A stretch of DNA of 64,000 bases from Chthoniobacter sp. (GTDB lineage: Bacteria; Verrucomicrobiota; Verrucomicrobiia; Chthoniobacterales; Chthoniobacteraceae). The position numbers and the translations under genes are program-made. Under the pieces are notes generated by a model, which was given only the letters and a program-made list of their open reading frames with translations, made no database searches and had not been told where the DNA came from. The stretch is taken from positions 1 through 64,000 of the forward strand of contig JAIOPH010000030.1 in the NCBI GenBank assembly GCA_021414005.1. Direction: 5' to 3'. This document shows, in pieces, positions 50,643 through 58,974 of this stretch; the first letter of the stretch is position 1, and every line of letters begins with the position of its first letter.

Positions 50643-53312
50643 ATGAAGATTCACCGCCTCACGGTCGCCGATGCCCTCATCAGCCTAAAGAGCGGGCCTG
50701 CGGGATTGAGTGAAGCCGAAGCGCAGCGACGTCTAGCAGAGTATGGAGCAAACGAAGTGGAGGAAGTCGCGCGGGAGGCGCTCGTGCTCACATTTGCCAA
50801 GGAGTTCGTCCACTTCTTCGCGATCATCCTGTGGATCGCGGCGGGGCTCGCATTCTTCGCCGAGTGGCGGGAGCCGGGGCAGGGCATGGCGACGCTGGGA
50901 TGCGCCATCGTCGGGGTGATCGTGATCAATGGCGTGTTCTCGTTTTGGCAGGCGTATCGTGCCGGGCAGGCGCTCGCGGCGCTAAGGAAGCTTTTGCCCA
51001 ATGCGACGAAGGTGGTGCGTTCCGGTGAAGTGCGGCAGGTGCCGGCGACGGAACTGGTGCCGGGCGATGTGATTCTGCTCGAAGCGGGCGATGTCCCACC
51101 AGCCGACTGTCGGTTGGTGGAGGCATTCGGCGTGCGGGTCAATAACGCCACCGTGACCGGCGAATCGCTGCCCGCCTCGCGCGATGCGGAGCCCTGCGCA
51201 GAGCCCGAGCCGATGCACGCGCGCAATACGCTTCTCGCTGGCAGTTCGCTGGTTTCGGGCGAAGCCAAGGCGCTGGTCTTCGCGACCGGCGCACATTCGG
51301 CGTTCGGAAAAATCGCGCAGCTCACGCAAGCGACTGCGGACACGATTTCGCCGCTTCAGCTTGAGATCGTCCGCATCAGCCGCATCGTTGCCGGACTTTC
51401 GCTCGCTCTGGGCGCGATCTTCTTTTTCATTGGTCGAGCGATCGGGCTGCCGTTCTGGGCAAACTTCATTTTCGCCATCGGTATCATCGTCGCGAATGTG
51501 CCGGAGGGATTGCTCCCGACCGTCACGCTGGCACTGGCGATGGGTTCGCAACGCATGGCGAAACGCAACGCGCTGATCCGGCATCTGCCCGCCGTGGAAG
51601 CGCTCGGCTGCACCACGGTCATCTGTACCGACAAGACGGGGACGCTGACGCAGAACTGCATGTCGGCCAAGCGGCTCTTCATCGCGGGTAGGATGTATGA
51701 CACGATCCCGGATCAACTCGCCGCGCTGATCGAGCCGCATCGCCGCTTCTTTGAAGTGGCGGCGTGCTGTCACGATTTGAAAGACGCGCGCGCCGCCGCT
51801 GGAGTGGGATGGCTCGGCGATCCGATGGAAGTCGCAATCGTCCAACTCGCCGCCGACGCCATGCCCGCGCTGCCACGCAGCCGGCGCGTGAGCGAGATCC
51901 CATTTGACTCGCAGCGCAAACGGCTCTCGACGGTCCATGCGGTGCCGGACGGGCAGGTGCTCTATTGCAAAGGCGCACCGGAGGTGGTGCTCCCGCGCTG
52001 TACGCGTGCGACGATGAACGGCAGCAGCGTGAAACTTTCCGCCGATCTCGCGACCACATTTCGCGCCGCGGCAGAGGAGATGGCCGAGCGGGGACTGCGC
52101 GTTCTCGCCTTTGCATGGCGCGAATTACCGGAGAGTTTCGAGCTGGCCGACGCGGAAGCCGAGATGACCCTCGCCGGACTGATCGGCCTGGAGGATCCGC
52201 CTCGCCCGGAAGTCGCCGATGCGCTCCAAAAATGCCGCGGCGCTGGGATCAAGGTGATCATGGTCACCGGCGATCACCCGCACACCGCGACGGCAATCGC
52301 CCGCGAGATCGGGCTGGTGCGTTCCGCCGCACCCGTCGTGATCACCGGCGAGCAACTCGGGCATCTCTCCGACATCCAACTCCAGATCGCGCTCGACGCA
52401 CCGGAAATCATTTTCGCGCGCGTGCTGGCGGAGCAGAAGATGCGCATTGTCGGCACGCTCAAAAGCAAGCGCGAGATCGTCGCCGTGACTGGCGATGGCG
52501 TGAACGACGCGCCCGCGCTCCGCAAAGCCGACGTCGGCATAGCCATGGGCCGCAGTGGCACCGAAGTGGCCCGCGAAGCCGCCGACATGGTGCTGCTCGA
52601 CGACAACTTCGCTTCGATCGTTGCCGCCATTGAGGAAGGTCGCGCCGTCTTCACAAACATCCGCAATTTCCTGACCTACATTCTCACTTCAAATGTGCCG
52701 GAACTGATCCCGTATCTCGCGTTTGTCGTTTTCCGCATTCCGTTGCCGCTGACCATCATTCAAATCCTCGCCGTCGATCTCGGCACGGACATGCTGCCCG
52801 CGCTCGGTCTCGGCGCGGAAGAGCCCGCGCCCGACATCATGCGCGCACCACCGCGCCCGCGCTCCGAGCGCCTGCTGAACTGGCCGCTTCTCGCCCGCGC
52901 CTATCTCTTCCTCGGCCTGATGCAGGCCGCCGCGGCGATGAGTGCGTATTGGTTCGTCCTGCGCTCCGGCGGCTGGCATTTGGGACAGAACCTGGCCGCG
53001 CACGATCCGCTCTACCTGCAAGCCACGACCGCCTGCCTCAGCGCGATTGTCGTCATGCAAATCGCCAACGTCTTCCTCTGCCGCAGCAACCGCCGCTCCG
53101 TATTCACGTCCGGCCTTTTCACCAACAAACTCATCCTGACCGGCGTCGCCGCCGAAATTGCGCTCATCGCCCTGATCGACTACACGCCGTGGGGCAACGC
53201 CCTTTTCGGCACCGCGCCGATCCCGCCCGCCGTCTGGCTCTTCATCGTACCCTTCGCCATCGCGATGGTGGCGTGCGAGGAAATGCGCAAGTGGATCATT
53301 CGCCCACGCTGA
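50643..53312 (+). CDS. P2-type cation-transporting ATPase resembling Na+/K+-ATPase alpha subunit
   Basis: An 889-residue P-type ATPase. The actuator has NNATVTGESLPASRD, the phosphorylation site is TTVICTDKTGTLTQN, nucleotide-binding motifs follow (LYCKGAPEVVLPRC) and the hinge is TGDGVNDAPALRKADVGIAM. TM4 reads GIIVANVPEGLLPTVTLALA, with VPEGLL (not VPEGLP), as in Na,K-ATPase and H,K-ATPase alpha subunits. The TM5/6 region LPLTIIQILAVDLGTDMLPA (cf. LGTDMxPA) also matches that P2C class. No beta subunit gene is present. Length is within the bacterial range. The start at 50643 begins the N-terminal cation-ATPase domain (LTVADALISLKSGPAGLSEA). Ion specificity untested. Confidence 0.9.
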   Translation: MKIHRLTVADALISLKSGPAGLSEAEAQRRLAEYGANEVEEVAREALVLTFAKEFVHFFAIILWIAAGLAFFAEWREPGQGMATLGCAIVGVIVINGVFSFWQAYRAGQALAALRKLLPNATKVVRSGEVRQVPATELVPGDVILLEAGDVPPADCRLVEAFGVRVNNATVTGESLPASRDAEPCAEPEPMHARNTLLAGSSLVSGEAKALVFATGAHSAFGKIAQLTQATADTISPLQLEIVRISRIVAGLSLALGAIFFFIGRAIGLPFWANFIFAIGIIVANVPEGLLPTVTLALAMGSQRMAKRNALIRHLPAVEALGCTTVICTDKTGTLTQNCMSAKRLFIAGRMYDTIPDQLAALIEPHRRFFEVAACCHDLKDARAAAGVGWLGDPMEVAIVQLAADAMPALPRSRRVSEIPFDSQRKRLSTVHAVPDGQVLYCKGAPEVVLPRCTRATMNGSSVKLSADLATTFRAAAEEMAERGLRVLAFAWRELPESFELADAEAEMTLAGLIGLEDPPRPEVADALQKCRGAGIKVIMVTGDHPHTATAIAREIGLVRSAAPVVITGEQLGHLSDIQLQIALDAPEIIFARVLAEQKMRIVGTLKSKREIVAVTGDGVNDAPALRKADVGIAMGRSGTEVAREAADMVLLDDNFASIVAAIEEGRAVFTNIRNFLTYILTSNVPELIPYLAFVVFRIPLPLTIIQILAVDLGTDMLPALGLGAEEPAPDIMRAPPRPRSERLLNWPLLARAYLFLGLMQAAAAMSAYWFVLRSGGWHLGQNLAAHDPLYLQATTACLSAIVVMQIANVFLCRSNRRSVFTSGLFTNKLILTGVAAEIALIALIDYTPWGNALFGTAPIPPAVWLFIVPFAIAMVACEEMRKWIIRPR

Positions 53313-53344
53313 CGCCTCCGCGCCTTCGCGGTGGGTCGGCCTTT

Positions 53345-53629
53345 TTACGCGGGCACGCCGAAACGGTGATGAGCTTCCGCTCGGTCGATGCCGAGGGACT
53401 GGCAGATGTGCTTTGACGCGAGCATGCCAGCGGCCGTCTTGATCATTCGATCGAAGTCCACGGCGGGCAGCGCCACGCCCTCGTGAAGGATCGTGGTGAT
53501 CTTAAAGCCGCGCTCGAGCAACTCGGTGAGAAACTCCTCGCAGGCTACGGGATCGTTGGTCAGGTGGTGATGCGGATGCGTGTGGCGTTGGAAGGGGACC
53601 GCGTATTCGATTTTGTATTTTGCGAGCAT
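53345..53629 (-). CDS. Small conserved hypothetical protein
   Basis: A 94-residue cytoplasmic-looking protein with an His-rich N terminus (EYAVPFQRHTHPHHHLTNDP) followed by helical segments VACEEFLTELLERGFKITTI and DFDRMIKTAAGMLASKHICQ. The end LGIDRAEAHHRFGVP is also recognisable in relatives from Planctomycetes as I recall them, but no function is known. It converges on the Na,K-ATPase-like gene, 32 bases away. The high His content could bind metal. Confidence 0.55.
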   Translation of the reverse strand: MLAKYKIEYAVPFQRHTHPHHHLTNDPVACEEFLTELLERGFKITTILHEGVALPAVDFDRMIKTAAGMLASKHICQSLGIDRAEAHHRFGVPA

Positions 53630-53786
53630 GGTGATGTGGGATTGAGGTTAAAGGGCCGCGATCCTAGCCGTGCTAGTTGCCGGGATCGGTCGCGGATTTC
53701 ATGGCCAGCAACGCTGCACGCGATTCGGTTGCTGCGCTGCGCGGCTCTTGCCAAAGGCCGGGCCAATCTTGTCGGCCCCATCCGTC

Positions 53787-54668
53787 CTACGGCAGCCAGG
53801 ATCGCCAATGTTTCCGGCAGCTTTGTCGGAACTTGCGCGGCGATTCGCGGAAGATTTTGGTTCCAATGTGTTCGCTGGCCCGTTTCAGCTTCCGGCTCTC
53901 TTCTTTCAAAGCCTTCAGCACGCGATTGATCTCCCCGCCGCCGTCAGCCGGTAGTCGCACCCTTCTCAGCAAAGAACGCAGGTCGAAGAGGTCGTGATCC
54001 CGGCCCAGACTCTCCTCGAGCCGGCGAAGCTGCTTGAGCATGCGGGCAAATCGTTGCGGCCAGACCGCTTCGAGCCATTGCAGTTGATAGGCGAGTTGCT
54101 TCACTCGGATGCGCCAGCGGTGAAAGGCCGGGTCGCCATGCGACACGACGGCAGCAGTCATCCGCCGACGGGCCTGCCGGTAAACCTTGATGAGTCCCGG
54201 CCCGATGATCTCCCAGCCATCGCCGCGGATGCGCAATTTCTGAAATCTTCCGCGCGCCTGATCGAGTTCACGGGCCGCGCGGTCCAGCGCGCGACCGGGG
54301 CTGGGGTTCGGCGACGCCGGTCTGCAGCTGGACGTCACGATTCCTTGCCGGAGGATGTCCGACGGATCGCCGAGCGACTTCAGTGTTTCGATGGCAACGG
54401 TGTGGTCCCGCAGCGGGGCGAGCCGGTCCGCGATCCGTTTCAGACGCGCATTTTCGCGCTCAAAAGTAGTTCGGGCGATCACTGGCCGGATGAGGAGCAG
54501 GAGAGCCCGCAAGCGCTTCGTCGTGGTGCGAAACAGATGCACTGTTTGTGTTGGGGCACGCTCCGTCCGGCGTCCGCGACGGAGCGCGTCGCCGATCATT
54601 GCGTTGGCAATGCGCCGCACACCCGCCCCGGTCGCTTCATTCGCGTGTAATGTACAGCGGGCCTTCAT
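53787..54668 (-). CDS. CHAD-domain protein
   Basis: A 293-residue helical protein with the CHAD signature: HLFRTTTKRLRALLLLIRPV (conserved H...R.K.R), ANARLKRIADRLAPLRDHTV-like (ENARLKRIADRLAPLRDHTV) and FHRWRIRVKQLAYQLQWLEA (the second H-R-R-K repeat), with a tail LKRASEHIGTKIF. CHAD domains bind polyphosphate granules through conserved basic residues. No CYTH domain is attached. It overlaps the upstream phosphoribosyltransferase by ATGA, so the two are translated together. A polyphosphate-linked role is inferred from family knowledge. Confidence 0.85.
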   Translation of the reverse strand: MKARCTLHANEATGAGVRRIANAMIGDALRRGRRTERAPTQTVHLFRTTTKRLRALLLLIRPVIARTTFERENARLKRIADRLAPLRDHTVAIETLKSLGDPSDILRQGIVTSSCRPASPNPSPGRALDRAARELDQARGRFQKLRIRGDGWEIIGPGLIKVYRQARRRMTAAVVSHGDPAFHRWRIRVKQLAYQLQWLEAVWPQRFARMLKQLRRLEESLGRDHDLFDLRSLLRRVRLPADGGGEINRVLKALKEESRKLKRASEHIGTKIFRESPRKFRQSCRKHWRSWLP

Positions 54669-55360
54669 AGCATCCTCTCGCGACGTTCGTGACCGGACTT
54701 GCCGGAAGTTGACACGACCTGCCGTGCGCGTTCCAGCAGGCCGGCGACCTCTGCATCACTCGTCTGGCTGAAATCCTCATACCATTGGCCGACTCCGCCG
54801 AAATATTCGGGCGTCATCAGCACCACGAGGTCGTCCACCTCCGGTCGCAGTGCGCGGCAGGTGGAGGCCGCGGCAACCGGCGCGGCGACGATGAGGCGTG
54901 CGGGATGTTGCGCAGACAAAGCGCGGATCGCAGCGCGCACCGTCGATCCGGTGGCGATGCCGTCGTCGATCAGGAGCACCGTCTTTCCACACACCTCCGC
55001 CTCTGCATCACCGCCGCGATACGCAATTTCACGCCGATGCAACTCGCGCTCCTCCTCGTCTGTTGCGGCATCAATGACCTCGATGGGAATGCCGAGCCGG
55101 CTGACCGCGTCCTCATTGAGAATTCGCACACCACCGCTGGCAATCGCGCCCATCGCCAGCTCCGGGTTTCCGGGCGTGCCGAGTTTTCGGACAACGAACA
55201 CATCAAGCGGGGCGCGCAGCGCCAGAGCCACCTCGAAAGCCACGGGTACGCCACCTCGTGGAAGTCCCAGAACGACGACATCAGGCTGGTTCGCATACTG
55301 CATCAATGCTCCGGCGAGAAGCTGGCCCGCTTCGCGTCGGTCGCGGAAAATTTCAGCCAT
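54665..55360 (-). CDS. Phosphoribosyltransferase-family protein
   Basis: A 231-residue type I phosphoribosyltransferase-fold protein: DVVVLGLPRGGVPVAFEVAL at the start and VLLIDDGIATGSTVRAAIRA, the PRPP-binding loop (DDGIATGST). VFVVRKLGTPGNPELAMGAI is characteristic of the stand-alone PRTases that accompany Usp and stress genes in several bacteria. The ATG at 55360 is preferred; an earlier frame adds unrelated sequence. Substrate unknown: the hood region is not assigned. The stop overlaps the CHAD gene. It is divergent from the membrane protein gene at 55689, with 328 bases between starts. Confidence 0.88.
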   Translation of the reverse strand: MAEIFRDRREAGQLLAGALMQYANQPDVVVLGLPRGGVPVAFEVALALRAPLDVFVVRKLGTPGNPELAMGAIASGGVRILNEDAVSRLGIPIEVIDAATDEEERELHRREIAYRGGDAEAEVCGKTVLLIDDGIATGSTVRAAIRALSAQHPARLIVAAPVAAASTCRALRPEVDDLVVLMTPEYFGGVGQWYEDFSQTSDAEVAGLLERARQVVSTSGKSGHERRERML

Positions 55361-55630
55361 GGCGGAGTGACGATTTAAATGGTGGACGGAGGATGCGTCG
55401 GGACAATCGGTCGCCGATCCGGCCCGTGCTTTCCTCGCTTTGGCCAAGGCTGACCGTCGCTTGAACTTCGCTCTCCGCGGTTCAAATGGCTGGCATTTTC
55501 CAAATGCGGAAAAGTGCAAACGACGGGGCATCCTCGGCAAAATCGCGTGAAGATTGACGGACTGGGACGGCTTAGTGAGTGGCGTTTGGGATCGCGTTTG
55601 CGATCTCGCAGAACCATGTGCTGCGACGAT
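55361..55630. other. Divergent intergenic region, left part
   Basis: This belongs to the 328-base gap between divergent starts at 55360 and 55689. No homologous coding frame was recognised; a frame open from 55554 adds 45 residues to the membrane protein but has no support. Only the regulatory element at its right end stands out. Confidence 0.5.
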
Positions 55631-55666
55631 GAACGAACCTTCATCAGATGTTCACGTCATGTTCAC
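55631..55666 (+). promoter_or_regulatory. Triple 11-base repeat, site A
   Basis: GAACGAACC is followed by TTCAT (55640), TTCAC (55651) and TTCAC (55662), each exactly 11 bases apart. The first half-site is 49 bases before the ATG at 55689. The same design recurs at 56385 and 60845. It fits a tandem-repeat site of an OmpR/PhoB-type regulator, a candidate for which is encoded at 58971. Confidence 0.7.
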
Positions 55667-55688
55667 ATATCTGGCGGAAGCTGAACTT

Positions 55689-56132
55689 ATGAATGCGGCC
55701 CATTTCCATCTCGCGCTGAACCACCTGCCCGTCGTCGGAGTCCTTTTTGGCCTTGGAGTACTTTTCGCCGGACGCTTCCTCCGCAGCGATGTCACGATGC
55801 GTGTCGGGCTCTGGCTGCTCGTGGCCAGCGGCCTTTTCGCCATCCCGGCCTATCTGACCGGGGAGCCTGCCGAGGAAATCGTGGAGAAGATTGCGGGCAT
55901 AGGTGAGTCGCTGATCGAAAGGCATGAGGATGCCGCTTCGATTGCCCTCGCCGCAGCCCTTCTCGCTGGAGTGCTTGCGGCAGTAGCGTTGTTTTTGGCT
56001 CGCGGCGGGCGGGCGGTTTCGCACTTGGCGTTCCTAGTTGTCGCGGTTGTGGGTGCCGGTGCGGCGGGCAGCATGGCTTGGACGGCCAAGCTCGGCGGCG
56101 AGATTCATCATCAGGAGATTCGATCAAAGTAG
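55689..56132 (+). CDS. Small polytopic membrane protein
   Basis: A 147-residue protein with four hydrophobic helices. The N terminus NAAHFHLALNHLPVVGVLFG has three histidines near the membrane edge. AYLTGEPAEEIVEKIAGIGE forms an acidic loop, RHEDAASIALAAALLAGVLA starts helix three, and LAFLVVAVVGAGAAGSMAWT helix four. The HxHxxLxHxPxxG start resembles small membrane proteins that may bind haem, but the family was not fixed. The start at 55689 places regulatory site A 49 bases upstream; a frame open from 55554 is rejected. It heads the run leading to the cytochrome. Confidence 0.65.
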   Translation: MNAAHFHLALNHLPVVGVLFGLGVLFAGRFLRSDVTMRVGLWLLVASGLFAIPAYLTGEPAEEIVEKIAGIGESLIERHEDAASIALAAALLAGVLAAVALFLARGGRAVSHLAFLVVAVVGAGAAGSMAWTAKLGGEIHHQEIRSK

Positions 56133-56250
56133 GTCTCCTTGATGGGTGACACGCACCGAAGTGGCCATGGAAACCACCGTCATCGTCCTGATGAACGGCA
56201 ACCTGTAGAACCCTCTCCTCGCTCGGCTACAAGCTGCCCCTCCTGTGGGA

Positions 56251-56326
56251 GTCGTCGGCTACAGAGGGAGTCGTCGGCTACAGAGGGAGTCGTCGGCTAC
56301 AGAGGGAGTCGTCGGCTACAGAGGGA
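56251..56326 (+). repeat. Four exact tandem copies of a 19-base unit
   Basis: GTCGTCGGCTACAGAGGGA occurs four times in a row without mismatch (56251, 56270, 56289, 56308), preceded by a partial related unit GGGAGTCGTCGG. Unit length 19 is not a multiple of three. It lies between the small membrane protein and regulatory site B. Its number may vary among strains. Confidence 0.95.
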
Positions 56327-56379
56327 GTCGAATTTGGACAGAGTTTCCGGTGGTCAAGGCAGACCGTGCAAGAATTAAA

Positions 56380-56411
56380 GAACCTTCATCGCCGATTCAC
56401 GCGTCGCTCAT
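56380..56411 (+). promoter_or_regulatory. Triple 11-base repeat, site B
   Basis: GAACC, then TTCAT (56385), TTCAC (56396) and CTCAT (56407), again 11 bases apart. The first half-site is 49 bases before the ATG at 56434. The match to site C extends over most of the 30 bases. Candidate binding site for the regulator encoded at 58971. Confidence 0.7.
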
Positions 56412-56433
56412 TTGTTCGCGGGATGGTGCGGGC

Positions 56434-58974
56434 ATGAAATGCACAACATCCGCCCCCGGTTTCCGCCACCTCCTCCGTCCGCTCATCGCCTCCCTCGGCG
56501 CGGTGGCGTTGCTACTCTCTCCCAGCATAGTTTCGGCCCAGTCGATCACCATCGCCAATCCCCACTGGAACATCACGCTCACCGACTTCGGTTACTCGGA
56601 TTTCCTGCTCGATAACACGCCGGGCTTTCAAGGTCGGGAGTACCTTTCCGGCGAATGGGGTGCGGCGGTCGGCTATACCAACAGCGGCGGCATCGTCACG
56701 CCCCAGTGGCTGGAACCAAACTTTTCCTACCCCGATTGGACGACCAACTCCACCTTTCACGTCGTCTCGCCGATTACCCAGACCGGGTTGAACGCGGATA
56801 ACCTGCCCATCGCGCAGTCGGTCATCGCCAATGGAGACCTGCAAGTCACCTTGCGCCACGAGATGCTCGATACCGTGGTCGGCACACCGATGGGAACCGC
56901 GGCGGCATCGACCGGCGGCTTGGGCGCTTCCATCAATAGCGGACGCTATGTGCTGAAGCAGACCTGCACGATCAAGAATATCTCCGGGGCGGCCATTGCG
57001 AATCTTCAGCTCTTCCAGTTTCTGCATGGCCTGCAATCGCAGCGGGGCGTTTATGACAATCGCACCTATGCCGGTCCGCTGAACACGTTCCACTACGACG
57101 TGACGCTGGCGGGTGTGGATTCCGGAGCGGTGGGGCCGGGCAGTTCAAGCGAGGGGCTGGAAGACTTCATCGGCTTTCACGCGAGCGTGGCACCCAGTGG
57201 CTACGAGATCGGGCATTATGGGATCGAGGGCAACGGCGTCGATAATCACAGCACCGGCAAGCCTTCGGAGGGCGTGCATTTTTCCGTCGAAAACAACTGG
57301 CTGACCGCTCCGTATGCCGCGCGTCTGGGCACGGATTACTTCGCGCCGGCGCAGCGCTGGGTGGCTGGTGCGCAGCGCTGGAATCTGGGCAGTCTCGCGG
57401 CGGGACAATCGGTCAGCCATGACGTGGTGCTCAGTTTGGTGACTGGCACAAAAGTGACCGTCGGCACGGGCAGTTCCGGCGGCTGCAACGGCGGCTCCAG
57501 CGTGCCCGGCGGACTGGACTATCAGTTTGAAGACGTGACCTCATCCGGCTCGTGCTTTGCGGAATTTTCCAAGGCGGATAACGCGGAACTCGCGGTGCGG
57601 ATTGCGGCGAATGAGTTCGGCAGCTTCAATTTTCTCACGCCGGGCAGTCCCGCGCAGGTGTGGAATGTCGGCTTTAGCGGAGCTTACGCCGGCTCGGTGA
57701 GTCTGACCTTCGCCTACGATGCGACGTTGCTGCCGCCAGGCTTTGATGAAAGCACACTCACCATCCATCACTACAGCGGCGGGGCGTGGCAGACTCTGCC
57801 GGGGACGGTGGACGCGGTCACGCACAGGATCACGTTCAGCACCACTGCGCTGGGCGCATTCGCCCTCGGCGTGGATGGGGCAGTGACCTTCCAGATCGAT
57901 GCGAGCGTGCTGCCGGCGAATAGCGGCACCATCACCGGTACCGGCACCTATGCGCAGGCGTCGAGTCTTAGCCTCGTCGCCGCAGCCAACGCGGGTTATG
58001 TTTTCGCGAACTGGACGGAAGGTGGAGCGATCGTCAGCAACTCACCAAGCTATACTTTCGGCGCACAGGTGGACCGCGCGCTCGTGGCGAACTTCGTGCC
58101 TGTGGGGGCAGCCAAGAGAATCTCGACGAGTTCGAACCCCTCAAATGCCGGCTCGACGAGCGGTGACGGTGCCTATGCGCTCAATTCAAGTGCCACCGTG
58201 GTCGCGACTGCGAATCCTGGCTATAAGTTCTCCAAATGGCAGGTTGGCACAACGACCGTCAGCAGTTCGAAGACTTACACGTTCACTGTTACGGGTGACC
58301 GCGCGCTCGTGGCGAAGTTCAAGCCATCCTATTCCGTCGCTGTCACACCCGAGCCCTTCATCGGCGGCACCGTGGAGGCCGACTCCATCTCCTACGAGTA
58401 TGGCGAAACAGCCGTCATGAAAGCCTTCCCGGAGCCTGGCTACTCGTTTGTGAACTGGACGGAGAACGGAGTGCCGGTGAGCACCGACGAGACGTTCATT
58501 TTCAATGCGACCGGCAACCGCAGCCTGGTAGGCAACTTCGCCCTCGGTCACCGCATCGACGTGAAAGTCGATCCCAAGACCGCAGGCAGCGCATCGGGCG
58601 CGGGTGTTTACCCGGACGGCGACATCGTGACTTTGATCGCAGAGGCCAAGCCCGGCTACATCTTCACGAACTGGACCGAAAGCGGAATCGTGGTCAGCAC
58701 CTCGGCGAGCTACGACTTCACTTCAGGCGGTGACCGGGCGCTGGTCGGAAACTTCGTCGCCCTCCCGACGCTGAAGTCGGCCATCACATCGCCGGGCGCT
58801 CTGATGCTCTCCTGGCCTGCGGGCGCGAGTGGCTGGGTGCTCCAGGAACGCCCGGACCTGGGGTCTGGAAACTGGGTGGACTCGACACGCACGGTGACTC
58901 CCGTGGGCAGTGAGAATCAGGTCACCGTCTCGCCGCTGACCGGAAAGGGCTTTTTCCGCCTTGTTCATCCATGA
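56434..58974 (+). CDS. Large secreted protein with four InlB-type (SHIRT/Flg_new-like) beta repeats
   Basis: An 846-residue exported protein (signal ending near VSA-QS). Residues ~30-320 form an unfamiliar beta domain (NPHWNITLTDFGYSDFLLDN...). Residues ~485-780 hold four ~70-residue repeats, each with an aromatic-Gly-Tyr strand and an NWT or KW motif: ANAGYVFANWTEGGAIVSNS, ANPGYKFSKWQVGTTTVSSS, PEPGYSFVNWTENGVPVSTD and AKPGYIFTNWTESGIVVSTS; each ends (D/N)R(A/S)LV-NF or AKF. These resemble Divergent InlB B-repeats. The C terminus LMLSWPAGASGWVLQERPDL...GKGFFRLVHP is a recurrent verrucomicrobial tail. A longer frame through the 19-base repeats is rejected. The TGA overlaps the response-regulator ATG. 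Confidence 0.8.
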   Translation: MKCTTSAPGFRHLLRPLIASLGAVALLLSPSIVSAQSITIANPHWNITLTDFGYSDFLLDNTPGFQGREYLSGEWGAAVGYTNSGGIVTPQWLEPNFSYPDWTTNSTFHVVSPITQTGLNADNLPIAQSVIANGDLQVTLRHEMLDTVVGTPMGTAAASTGGLGASINSGRYVLKQTCTIKNISGAAIANLQLFQFLHGLQSQRGVYDNRTYAGPLNTFHYDVTLAGVDSGAVGPGSSSEGLEDFIGFHASVAPSGYEIGHYGIEGNGVDNHSTGKPSEGVHFSVENNWLTAPYAARLGTDYFAPAQRWVAGAQRWNLGSLAAGQSVSHDVVLSLVTGTKVTVGTGSSGGCNGGSSVPGGLDYQFEDVTSSGSCFAEFSKADNAELAVRIAANEFGSFNFLTPGSPAQVWNVGFSGAYAGSVSLTFAYDATLLPPGFDESTLTIHHYSGGAWQTLPGTVDAVTHRITFSTTALGAFALGVDGAVTFQIDASVLPANSGTITGTGTYAQASSLSLVAAANAGYVFANWTEGGAIVSNSPSYTFGAQVDRALVANFVPVGAAKRISTSSNPSNAGSTSGDGAYALNSSATVVATANPGYKFSKWQVGTTTVSSSKTYTFTVTGDRALVAKFKPSYSVAVTPEPFIGGTVEADSISYEYGETAVMKAFPEPGYSFVNWTENGVPVSTDETFIFNATGNRSLVGNFALGHRIDVKVDPKTAGSASGAGVYPDGDIVTLIAEAKPGYIFTNWTESGIVVSTSASYDFTSGGDRALVGNFVALPTLKSAITSPGALMLSWPAGASGWVLQERPDLGSGNWVDSTRTVTPVGSENQVTVSPLTGKGFFRLVHP

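Noticed and set aside
56251..56326. CRISPR array
   Set aside because: Units are identical and directly abutting with no spacers.
56245..56433. N-terminal extension of the InlB-repeat protein through the 19-base repeats
   Set aside because: The signal peptide begins at 56434 and the repeated DNA is non-coding in character; the extension would place GVVGYRGSR before it.
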